A stretch of 8,703 nucleotides of DNA. Origin: Candidatus Woesearchaeota archaeon. GTDB lineage: Archaea > Nanobdellota > Nanobdellia > Woesearchaeales > UBA12501. The notes under the pieces were generated by a model. The model did no database searches, had not been told where the DNA came from, and saw only the letters and a program-made list of their open reading frames with translations. Made by a program: the position numbers and the translations under genes. Position 1 is the stretch's first letter. The number at the start of each line of letters is the position of its first letter. The DNA is taken from positions 1 to 8,703 of the forward strand of contig WJJV01000113.1 of NCBI GenBank assembly GCA_014729495.1, in the 5' to 3' direction. Positions 1 to 5,456 of the stretch are shown here, in pieces.

Positions 1-12
1 TCAAAGCATTTT

Positions 13-1284
13 ATGGCAAAGCCAGGAGAAAGGGTAAGAATAGAATATGATGACAAGGAAGCAGAAGGTGTGCTCATGCTCTCTCAGTCAGATGATTCTG
101 TTTTTGTCAAGCTTGACAGCGGTTATAACATAGGCATTGACAGGTCAAGGATAAAGGAGATCAGATCACTCGGCAAGGTTGAGAAGAAAGACCTGGCAAA
201 GAAGAAGCCTGAGACAAAGAAAGGCCTGAAGAAGATTGTTGTCCTGCATACTGGAGGCACAATCGCCTCAAAGGTTGATTATTCTACAGGAGGAGTGATA
301 GCAAAGTTCTCTGCTGAGGACCTTATTGGAATGTTTCCTGAACTGGATGAGATCGCCAATATTGAGACAGAGCTTATTGCCAACATGATGTCAGAGGACA
401 TGAGATTCTCAGACCACCAGAAGATCGCAGCTGCTGTGAGGAAGCATGCAGAGAAAGGCGCAGACGGAATAATCATAGGCCATGGAACAGACACTTTGGG
501 CTATACATCAGCATCTCTCGCATTCATGTTTGATAAAATCAACATTCCTGTGATGATTGTGGGATCTCAGAGAAGTTCTGACAGGCCAAGCACTGATGCT
601 GCGATGAACCTTATCTGCGCAGCGAGATTCATTGCTGATTCCAGCTTCATAGGATTTGCAGTATGCATGCATGATTCATCAAGTGATGACAAGTGCGCAA
701 TACTTCCTGCAACAAAGACCAGGAAGATGCATACCTCAAGAAGGGATGCCTTCAGGGCAATCAATGATGATCCTATTGCTCTTGTAGATTATAGGTCAGG
801 GAACATAGAGATGATGAAGGATGTCAAGAATGATAGTGAAGAAATTGTACTGAAAGACAGCATGGAAAGTTCTGTTGCTTTATTGAAGACCCATCCTAAC
901 ATGGATCCTGCAATATTCGAGTTCTGCGCAAAGCAGTATAGAGGGATGGTGCTGGAAGTCACCGGGCTTGGCCAGGCGCCCACAAATCTTGGCGAGGACC
1001 ATCTTAAGATCCACAAGATACTGAAGGATTACATCGCAAAAGGAGGAATTGTTGGAATAACCTCCCAATGCATCTATGGCAGGGTTCATCCAGACATATA
1101 CACTAACTGCAGGAGGCTTGCTGACATAGGCTGCATCTTTCTCGAGGACATGCTGCCAGAGACAGCATTCGTGAAGCTGGCCTGGCTGCTCGGCAATCAC
1201 TCTACTGAAGAGGCCAAAGAGATGCTGGCTGAGAATCTCAGAGGAGAGATAACTGAGAGGACAGAATTTGATAAGGAATTCTGA
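13..1284 (+). CDS. gatD: Glu-tRNA(Gln) amidotransferase subunit D (asparaginase-like)
   Basis: GatD is the amidase subunit of archaeal GatDE. It releases ammonia from glutamine or asparagine, and GatE uses it to turn Glu-tRNA(Gln) into Gln-tRNA(Gln). Residues 1-50 form the small N-terminal Tudor-like GatD domain (ending near the GYNIGID stretch). After a Lys-rich linker (55-74) comes an asparaginase type I fold. The catalytic set is visible: TGGT with Thr83, GHGTDT with Thr159-Asp160, and Lys238 in KMHTSRRDAF, a GatD hallmark. The end (LRGEITERTEF) also matches GatD. At 423 residues it is near family length (about 420-440). The frame stays open to the left edge (four more codons, no Shine-Dalgarno in the 12 visible bases), so the true start could lie outside the window. 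It is the first visible gene of a tight plus-strand cluster, 11 nt before the next ATG. Confidence 0.96.
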   Translation: MAKPGERVRIEYDDKEAEGVLMLSQSDDSVFVKLDSGYNIGIDRSRIKEIRSLGKVEKKDLAKKKPETKKGLKKIVVLHTGGTIASKVDYSTGGVIAKFSAEDLIGMFPELDEIANIETELIANMMSEDMRFSDHQKIAAAVRKHAEKGADGIIIGHGTDTLGYTSASLAFMFDKINIPVMIVGSQRSSDRPSTDAAMNLICAARFIADSSFIGFAVCMHDSSSDDKCAILPATKTRKMHTSRRDAFRAINDDPIALVDYRSGNIEMMKDVKNDSEEIVLKDSMESSVALLKTHPNMDPAIFEFCAKQYRGMVLEVTGLGQAPTNLGEDHLKIHKILKDYIAKGGIVGITSQCIYGRVHPDIYTNCRRLADIGCIFLEDMLPETAFVKLAWLLGNHSTEEAKEMLAENLRGEITERTEFDKEF

Positions 1285-1295
1285 AAGGTGATATC

Positions 1296-1640
1296 ATGAG
1301 AAGATATGAGATACTGACTGAATCAGATGCGGTATATGAGATAAAAGAGACAGGATACATCCATCATGAATATGTTATAAGGAAGATAGCTCCAAAAGCA
1401 AAGGCGTTCAAAGAATGGAGAAAGGTCAAGATGTTCACATTTGATGAGAAAGTTCTCAAGAAGCATATGCTTGATGTCAGGAGCGGAAAAAAGAAAGAGG
1501 ATGACAGATATTTCAGGAGAGGAGATATTGAAGACAGGGGCAAGGCGCTCAAATTCCCTGAAAAGGGGTGCTACATCCTCTTTGAAGGCGGCTGGACAAT
1601 GCCTGTGAGGGAAATTGATGAAGCAAGGAAGGTTGCATGA
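1296..1640 (+). CDS. Uncharacterised 114-residue protein, paralogue of the next gene
   Basis: I do not recognise this family. The protein is soluble, strongly charged and rich in Lys/Arg/Glu, with no signal peptide, membrane segment or Cys motif. It starts RRYEILTESDAVYEI, has a basic middle (residues about 30-80) and ends with a hydrophobic, strand-like stretch, GCYILFEGGWTMPVREI. The start is well supported: a GGTGAT Shine-Dalgarno lies just upstream, and the ATG is 11 nt after the gatD stop. The downstream neighbour shares the same plan (R-[RK]-Y near the start, TE, Y, E-x-G, an F-T segment, then a [KF]-x-P-[EK]-x-[GA]-C-[YF]-x-LF motif), so the two look like an old tandem duplication. Co-transcription with gatD is inferred from spacing. 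An RNA-related job is only a guess from basic charge and context. Confidence 0.82.
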   Translation: MRRYEILTESDAVYEIKETGYIHHEYVIRKIAPKAKAFKEWRKVKMFTFDEKVLKKHMLDVRSGKKKEDDRYFRRGDIEDRGKALKFPEKGCYILFEGGWTMPVREIDEARKVA

Positions 1641-1649
1641 GGTGAAAAT

Positions 1650-1952
1650 ATGGTTAGGAAATATCGTGTGGTGACAGAAGACACAACAGAATATCTTGTT
1701 GAGGAAAGAGGGTTTCCAAAGAAATGGATCGCATTGCAGATAAAACCAGAGATGTGGCCAAGAGAGAAGAGGATCTATGTATTCACAGATAATCCAGAGT
1801 ATAGGAAGGAGCATGAGGAAGAGCCAAGGCTAACTCTTGGAAAGATAAAGAAGTTCGCAATCTTCAAGATCCCTAAACAAGCCTGCTTCATGCTTTTCTC
1901 AGAAGGAAGCAGTGAAAGGATACACTCTGTGCATGAGATAGTTACTGTCTGA
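1650..1952 (+). CDS. Uncharacterised 100-residue protein, paralogue of the previous gene
   Basis: Not recognised as a named family. It is a soluble, charged protein (100 residues) without membrane segments. It aligns by eye with the preceding 114-residue protein over its whole length: RKYRVVTEDTTEYLVEERGF matches RRYEILTESDAVYEIKETGY, VFT matches MFT, and IPKQACFMLF matches FPEKGCYILF. It lacks most of the basic insert found around residues 60-80 of its neighbour. The ATG sits 9 nt after the previous stop and directly behind GAGGTGAAA, an excellent archaeal Shine-Dalgarno, so translation from this start is convincing. The preserved core, different loops and conserved order suggest two subunits of one heteromer or two specialised copies. 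That is inference. Confidence 0.8.
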   Translation: MVRKYRVVTEDTTEYLVEERGFPKKWIALQIKPEMWPREKRIYVFTDNPEYRKEHEEEPRLTLGKIKKFAIFKIPKQACFMLFSEGSSERIHSVHEIVTV

Positions 1953-1973
1953 TTACTGAAGAGTATATAGTAT

Positions 1974-2231
1974 ATGGAGACTATAAAGGATCTTGTGAAC
2001 CGGATTCTCTGGGATGAGAAAGAGAATAAAGAGGATTATTTTTTCTTCTATGTCGACCGGGTTGAGAACAGGGAAAATGAGATCAAAGGCAGGAATGTCC
2101 TGAAAACAGACAGTAATTTCATTGTTGTGGAAAGAACCAGGGATGATGGAAAGAAAGAACAGGCAGAGATTCCTATGCACAGGATCAGGAGAGTAATGAA
2201 AGGAGACACTACTGTCTGGAAGAGGTATTGA
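1974..2231 (+). CDS. UPF0248/DUF504 protein (MJ1316 RNA cyclic group end recognition domain)
   Basis: This 85-residue protein matches the archaeal UPF0248 (DUF504) family. Near the N-terminus it carries LVNRILWDEKENKEDY (residues 7-22). In the C-terminal half it has IPMHRIRRV (66-74), followed by a terminal VW-K-R segment. Both are family signatures, and the length is typical for a stand-alone copy. The domain is named for MJ1316 and has been predicted from comparative genomics to recognise cyclic phosphate ends of RNA, as in RNA repair or processing; I know of no direct biochemical proof for this protein. It starts 21 nt after the previous stop. No clear Shine-Dalgarno precedes the ATG, which sits in AT-rich DNA. 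It is probably the last gene of the gatD cluster, since a separate promoter follows immediately. Confidence 0.88.
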   Translation: METIKDLVNRILWDEKENKEDYFFFYVDRVENRENEIKGRNVLKTDSNFIVVERTRDDGKKEQAEIPMHRIRRVMKGDTTVWKRY

Positions 2232-2234
2232 AAC

Positions 2235-2250
2235 ATTAATCTAGATTAAT
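2235..2250. promoter_or_regulatory. Palindromic operator candidate, upstream copy
   Basis: ATTAATCTAGATTAAT is a perfect 16-bp palindrome just after the stop of the DUF504 gene, about 38 bp upstream (centre to centre) of the TATA box of the kinase-like gene. A near-identical copy recurs 61 bp downstream at the predicted transcription start. Perfect dyad symmetry, recurrence and promoter position fit a binding site for a dimeric helix-turn-helix regulator. No regulator gene is present in the window. Confidence 0.6.
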
Positions 2251-2253
2251 TTC

Positions 2254-2269
2254 CTGCAGAATTCTGTAG
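2254..2269. promoter_or_regulatory. Second-type palindrome next to the TATA/BRE
   Basis: CTGCAGAATTCTGTAG is a 16-bp inverted repeat with 7 of 8 base pairs matching, unrelated in sequence to the flanking TAATCTAGATTA palindromes. It ends 7 bp before the TATA box, where the B recognition element would lie. It could be a site for a second regulator, or chance in AT-rich DNA. Because it lies upstream of the predicted start it should not be transcribed from this promoter, so an RNA hairpin role is unlikely. Confidence 0.35.
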
Positions 2270-2276
2270 AAATATT

Positions 2277-2284
2277 TTTAAATA
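2277..2284 (+). promoter_or_regulatory. TATA box of the HprK/PEPCK-like gene
   Basis: TTTAAATA, preceded by an A-rich GAAATA stretch that can act as the B recognition element, is a strong archaeal core promoter. Placing the start about 26 bp downstream of its centre puts it near 2307, inside the second palindromic operator. That leaves a leader of about 37 nt with GTGAT shortly before the ATG at 2344. Confidence 0.65.
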
Positions 2285-2295
2285 GAAGACTTTGA

Positions 2296-2311
2296 GCTAA
2301 TCTAGATTAAT
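2296..2311. promoter_or_regulatory. Palindromic operator candidate, copy at the predicted start site
   Basis: This copy contains the perfect 12-bp core TAATCTAGATTA (2298-2309) and matches the upstream copy at 14 of 16 positions. Its centre lies 61 bp from that copy, close to six helical turns, so both would face the same side of the DNA. It overlaps the transcription start predicted from the TATA box, a position from which a bound archaeal repressor typically blocks RNA polymerase. Confidence 0.6.
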
Positions 2312-2343
2312 AAAGGATAATCAACACATATCAGTGATAGGCA

Positions 2344-4092
2344 ATGAAGAAATTTTCATTTTACGGCAAGCAGGCCATCATCTTCACAGATGGCAATATC
2401 TGCAAAGAGCCTTACGAGATAACTATTACAGAGATATTCGCTGATGTGATACACAAGTTTCTCGAGCATCTGAGATCAATAGAATCCCCTCTTCTGGATG
2501 TCCTGCCGGAAATGCCTGAGAAAGAGCAGGATGATTATGTTGTATCCCTTCTGCAGCAGCTTGCTCAAAAGACAAAAGATGAAGTGATAAGCGAGTCTCC
2601 AAGATTCTCTGAGAGCTTCAGGGACACCTACCAGCTGCATCAGTTTGTAGAGACATTGTACAATTTCTGGAGAAGCTATGAAAGATTCCTTGTCTGCTAT
2701 TCACATAATAGTGAGAGCAATGCAGCCCATAAGAGGCCTGGGAGAACATTCAATGAGACAATAGAGCATCTGAATTATCTTGTGAGAAATGTATACAGAG
2801 ACATCTGCAGGAATATAACCGGGCAGGACCTCTGGGTTTACAGGCAGATGCCTGCAGGATGCGAGGTCGGAATAATAGCTGCCCAGGAGAACTGGCCATG
2901 CCCTGAAGATTACAAGAGCCTGAAGGGCATCAACTTCATCAAACAGATACTCATTGAGCCGCCTCTGATAATTGACCCCCCTATGAACACAAGGAGCGGA
3001 CAGTTCCTCAAGGTTGACTCAAATCCTCTTGAGGATGCTGGGATAGAGCCTGAAAAGTGGTTGTGCTATCCTGCAAAAGTAGGTGATCTGATAATCCATC
3101 TTTTCTTCCATAAGAAGTTCATGGGACTCGGAACAGCATGTGTCAATCTCTTTGACATGTGCAGCAAGGAGGACATGAAGAGAAAACCTGATGCAATATA
3201 TGCTTATGGTGTTGATGAGGGATCACTGGAGAAATATGACAGCAAGACAGTGTTCTATGATGATGAGGAGAATGGAATGCTTGTGGCAGCAGTGCCTAAC
3301 TCAGATGAGTTTGCATACTTCGGCTATGTCAAGAAGATGATGCTCACAATGCATAATGTGATAATGATGAAGCGCGGCAGGCTTCCAATCCACGGCGCTA
3401 TGGTCCGGATAAGCCTCAAGAATGGAAAGTCAGCAAACATCATAATACTAGGAGACACAGGAGCAGGAAAATCAGAGTCACTTGAGGCATTCAGGATTCT
3501 TGGAGACAAGTACATAAGGGATATGACTATAATATTTGATGACATGGGATCAATAGAGCTTGGAGATGATGGAAACATAAAGGCTTATGGAACAGAGACC
3601 GGAGCTTTTGTTAGATTGGATGACCTTCAGCCAGGATTTGCTTTCGGAAATATTGACAGGTCAATAATAATGAGTCCTCAGAAGGTGAATGCAAGAGCCC
3701 TTCTTCCTGTTACAACACTTCAGGAAGTGCTTCACGGCTATCCTGTTGATTACTTCCTCTATGCCAACAATTATGAGGAAGTTGATGACAACCATCCTTT
3801 CTTTGAACAACTCAAGAATCCTGAAGAGGCCCTTGATGTGTTCAGGGACGGAGCAAGGATGGCTAAGGGAACCACAACAGAGAAAGGTCTTGTGCATGCC
3901 TATTTCGCCAATATATTTGGGCCTCCTCAGTATAAGGAACTGCATGACAAGCTGGCTGTGAAATACTTTGATGCGCTCTTCAAAACAGGCACAAAGGTAG
4001 CACAGCTGAGGACAAGGCTCGGCATCCCAGGATTTGAGACAAAAGGTCCTGAGACTGCAGCAAAGGCTCTTTTTGAGGAGATTTCTAAATAG
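2344..4092 (+). CDS. HPr kinase/PEP carboxykinase-like P-loop protein, 582 residues
   Basis: The C-terminal part (about 345-582) holds an HprK/PEPCK-type kinase core. It has His350-Gly351 in LPIHGAMV, then a Walker A loop GDTGAGKSE (370-378) and an acidic IIFDDMGS segment (396-403). HG before the P-loop, and GKSE rather than the GTGKTT of true PEP carboxykinase, point to HPr-kinase-like chemistry (protein or small-molecule phosphorylation). The N-terminal ~330 residues are an uncharacterised domain including LYNFWRSYERFLV (105-117). I recall bacterial, mostly clostridial, proteins of similar length and motifs labelled PEP carboxykinase, so lateral transfer is possible but unproven. No signal peptide or membrane segment is seen. 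HprK is about 310 residues, so this is a distinct architecture. It appears to be transcribed alone from its own promoter with paired palindromes. No HPr or PTS gene is present, so the substrate is unknown. Confidence 0.8.
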   Translation: MKKFSFYGKQAIIFTDGNICKEPYEITITEIFADVIHKFLEHLRSIESPLLDVLPEMPEKEQDDYVVSLLQQLAQKTKDEVISESPRFSESFRDTYQLHQFVETLYNFWRSYERFLVCYSHNSESNAAHKRPGRTFNETIEHLNYLVRNVYRDICRNITGQDLWVYRQMPAGCEVGIIAAQENWPCPEDYKSLKGINFIKQILIEPPLIIDPPMNTRSGQFLKVDSNPLEDAGIEPEKWLCYPAKVGDLIIHLFFHKKFMGLGTACVNLFDMCSKEDMKRKPDAIYAYGVDEGSLEKYDSKTVFYDDEENGMLVAAVPNSDEFAYFGYVKKMMLTMHNVIMMKRGRLPIHGAMVRISLKNGKSANIIILGDTGAGKSESLEAFRILGDKYIRDMTIIFDDMGSIELGDDGNIKAYGTETGAFVRLDDLQPGFAFGNIDRSIIMSPQKVNARALLPVTTLQEVLHGYPVDYFLYANNYEEVDDNHPFFEQLKNPEEALDVFRDGARMAKGTTTEKGLVHAYFANIFGPPQYKELHDKLAVKYFDALFKTGTKVAQLRTRLGIPGFETKGPETAAKALFEEISK

Positions 4093-4144
4093 CGAGCGCA
4101 TATATTCTCTTGTTCACTCCTTCTCTGTAGTTATTATAGTAAGA

Positions 4145-4152
4145 TTTATAAA
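4145..4152 (+). promoter_or_regulatory. TATA box of the GNAT gene
   Basis: TTTATAAA lies in the 82-nt gap after the kinase-like gene. Its centre is about 26.5 nt before the ATG at 4175, which predicts a leaderless transcript beginning at that ATG. This is the main reason for choosing 4175 over the upstream ATG at 4034. Confidence 0.55.
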
Positions 4153-4174
4153 CTGGTTCTTGAGTCATCATTGT

Positions 4175-4669
4175 ATGAAAGGAATAGCGATGCCCAGTGA
4201 GTATCCTATAAAACAGATATCCAGCTATGAGGATTTTGATAGTTGTTCTGGACTTGAGGAGATCATGCATGATTTCCCTTACTCTTCAAGGAAAGATTTT
4301 GAGATGCTTAAATCAGGAATTGAAGATGGAAAATATCTTCTTTGGGTTGCGTTCAATCCAGAAGGCGTGCCAGCAGGATATGTGCTCTGCAAGCCAAAAC
4401 AGGAGCATGAGAACAGTCTTCCAGGATATGGATTCTATGTTGCAGAGAGGTTTGTGAGAAAAGATGAAAGAGAAAAGCGCATCTGTTCACGACTAATAGG
4501 CCTGGCATCACAGGAGGCAAGAAGGATGGGAAGGTCAGTAATATATGAGGAAGTAGATATTGCAAACTTACCTGGAATCAAATCCTCATCTTCATTAGGC
4601 TTTGAGGAATTCAGCCAGGCAAGATACAGCAAAGATACTTATTCTCTTAGAAGAAAAAAACTAAAATGA
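4175..4669 (+). CDS. GNAT-family N-acetyltransferase with atypical acetyl-CoA loop
   Basis: This 164-residue protein has a GNAT layout. It contains strand-like YLLWVAFNPEGVPAGYVLC (54-72), then the motif-A region FYVAERFVRKDEREKRICSR (87-106), then EEVDIANLPGIKSSSSLGFEE (125-145), the typical C-terminal N-x-P then lGF segment. The family would transfer an acetyl group from acetyl-CoA to an amine; the substrate here cannot be told. Oddly, the pyrophosphate-binding loop, usually [RQ]-x-x-G-x-[GA], reads R99-E-K-R-I-C104 and has lost its glycines, so cofactor binding may be altered or absent. The frame extends up to an ATG at 4034, but that extension overlaps the previous gene by 59 nt and would swallow the TATA box. 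An alternative start at 4190 has AGGA upstream. It converges on the zinc ribbon gene. Confidence 0.72.
   Translation: MKGIAMPSEYPIKQISSYEDFDSCSGLEEIMHDFPYSSRKDFEMLKSGIEDGKYLLWVAFNPEGVPAGYVLCKPKQEHENSLPGYGFYVAERFVRKDEREKRICSRLIGLASQEARRMGRSVIYEEVDIANLPGIKSSSSLGFEEFSQARYSKDTYSLRRKKLK
4654..4660 (-). terminator. T-tract terminator candidate for the zinc ribbon gene
   Basis: Read on the minus strand, the AT-rich stretch after the zinc ribbon stop leads into a run of seven T. Archaeal RNA polymerase commonly terminates at such U-tracts without a hairpin. The run lies inside the 3' end of the convergent GNAT gene, so this call is tentative. Confidence 0.25.
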
Positions 4670-4705
4670 TAAATAAAATTTAGAACATCCTGCTTCTAAA
4701 GACTA

Positions 4706-4900
4706 TCAGAATCTCTTCTTCTTGCTATAGCATTCCTTGCAGAATACATCCCTGCCTTCTGTTGGCTTGAAAGGAACCTCGCATTCTTCTCCGCACTCAG
4801 CGCAAGTAGCTTTGTGCATCTCTTTTGGTCCTCCAAAATCCCTTCTTGGACCCCTGTTAAATGAGCCTCCTCTTTGGGGGCCTCTTCCATGTCTTTCCAT
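4706..4900 (-). CDS. Small zinc ribbon protein with CxxC-x17-CxxC domain
   Basis: This 64-residue protein has a Gly/Arg-rich tail (GRGPQRGGSFNRGPRR, residues 5-20) followed by a compact zinc ribbon. Its ligands are Cys33-x2-Cys36, exactly 17 residues, then Cys54-x2-Cys57. The intervening VPFKPTEGRDVFC and preceding MHKATC match the CxxC-x17-CxxC family common in uncultured archaea and bacteria. The RG-rich tail resembles RNA-binding RGG segments, so nucleic acid binding is plausible; no function has been shown that I know of. The start is well supported: TAGGAGGAG lies 3-4 nt upstream, and a TATA box sits about 26 nt before the implied transcript start near 4917. It is a single gene, divergent from msrB and convergent with the GNAT gene. 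An overlapping minus-strand frame (4696-4890) has no such support. Confidence 0.88.
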   Translation of the reverse strand: MERHGRGPQRGGSFNRGPRRDFGGPKEMHKATCAECGEECEVPFKPTEGRDVFCKECYSKKKRF

Positions 4901-4902
4901 TT

Positions 4903-4912
4903 TTCTCCTCCT
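4903..4912 (-). promoter_or_regulatory. Strong Shine-Dalgarno of the zinc ribbon gene
   Basis: On the minus strand TAGGAGGAGA lies a few bases before the ATG at 4900. It is among the strongest ribosome binding sites in the window and fixes this start. Confidence 0.7.
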
Positions 4913-4938
4913 ATTATATAAGAGATCTTCTGGATATC

Positions 4939-4948
4939 TTATATATAA
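4939..4948 (-). promoter_or_regulatory. TATA box of the zinc ribbon gene
   Basis: TTATATATAA is self-complementary, so its direction comes from context. On the minus strand it predicts a start near 4917 and a leader of about 17 nt that just includes the Shine-Dalgarno at 4903-4912. Confidence 0.5.
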
Positions 4949-4998
4949 CTAAATCCTCAAAATTAAGGGGGTTTATAAAGATTTGTATTGCATAACCA

Positions 4999-5006
4999 TT
5001 TAAATA
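4999..5006 (+). promoter_or_regulatory. TATA box of msrB
   Basis: TTTAAATA (same core as at 2277) is centred about 26 nt before the ATG at 5028, predicting a leaderless msrB transcript. A second candidate, TTTATAAA at 4972-4979, would start transcription near 5002 and give a short leader without a clear Shine-Dalgarno. Confidence 0.5.
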
Positions 5007-5027
5007 TCAGGCTCTTTTATGCCCCTA

Positions 5028-5456
5028 ATGGCTGATAAGATAAAGAAATCTGACAAGGAATGGAAAAAGGAGCTAACAAAAGAACAGTACAGGATATTGA
5101 GGAAAAAAGGCACAGAGCCTGCTTTCACAGGAGAGCTGCTCAAGAACAAGAAGACAGGAGAGTATGTCTGCGGAGCCTGCGGGCACAGGCTGTTCTCTTC
5201 AGTGGACAAATTTGAGTCAGGCACAGGCTGGCCAAGCTTCTCAAGGCCAGCAAAAGATGATAGTGTTGCTATAAAGAATGATTTCAGCATCATAATACCT
5301 AGAAAAGAAGTTATCTGTCCTAAGTGCGGAAGCCATCTTGGCCATGTGTTCAGCGACGGCCCAGAACCCACAGGAAAGCGATACTGCATCAATTCTGCTG
5401 CTCTGGAGTTCAAGGAGAAGAAAAACAAGTCTAATAATACAGGTTCTAAGAAGTGA
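5028..5456 (+). CDS. msrB: Peptide-methionine (R)-S-oxide reductase MsrB
   Basis: MsrB reduces methionine-R-sulfoxide in proteins or free methionine. Nearly all family motifs are present: YVCGACG with Cys48/Cys51 and VICPKCGSHLGHVFSDGP with Cys97/Cys100 (the structural zinc), GTGWPSF (65-71), and catalytic Cys120 in GKRYCINSAAL. These are the only five cysteines. The resolving Cys often found in SGCGWPSF is Thr66 here, so this looks like a one-Cys MsrB needing an external thiol or thioredoxin. At 142 residues it is a complete stand-alone domain without signal peptide. The start at 5028 is preferred because the TATA box at 4999-5006 lies 26 nt upstream; an in-frame ATG at 5019 would add three residues. 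Its last 11 bp overlap the end of the convergent minus-strand gene. Confidence 0.95.
   Translation: MADKIKKSDKEWKKELTKEQYRILRKKGTEPAFTGELLKNKKTGEYVCGACGHRLFSSVDKFESGTGWPSFSRPAKDDSVAIKNDFSIIIPRKEVICPKCGSHLGHVFSDGPEPTGKRYCINSAALEFKEKKNKSNNTGSKK

Noticed and set aside
1323..1814. 163-residue open frame on the minus strand across the two small paralogues
   Set aside because: It is antisense to two well-supported genes with their own ribosome sites. Its Cys/Phe/Leu-rich composition is what the complement of Lys/Glu-rich coding DNA gives.
2235..2311. Paired palindromes as ends of a small transposon or as att sites
   Set aside because: Only 61 bp separate the centres, there is no target duplication or mobile gene, and the TATA box between them explains them better as operators.
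2344..4092. Plain annotation as ATP-type PEP carboxykinase
   Set aside because: The Walker A loop is GDTGAGKSE rather than the PEPCK-type GTGKTT, the HG motif before it is HprK-like, and the other PEPCK substrate motifs are not evident by eye.
3661..4101. 146-residue open frame on the minus strand within the kinase-like gene
   Set aside because: It is a shadow of the kinase core, without recognisable motifs or a convincing start site.
4034..4174. A 47-residue N-terminal extension of the GNAT protein starting at the ATG at 4034
   Set aside because: It overlaps the end of the kinase-like gene in another frame, contains the TATA box at 4145-4152 and looks unlike a GNAT N-terminus.
4696..4890. 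Alternative 64-residue minus-strand frame overlapping the zinc ribbon gene
   Set aside because: It lacks the CxxC pairs in ribbon spacing and the strong Shine-Dalgarno that supports the other frame.
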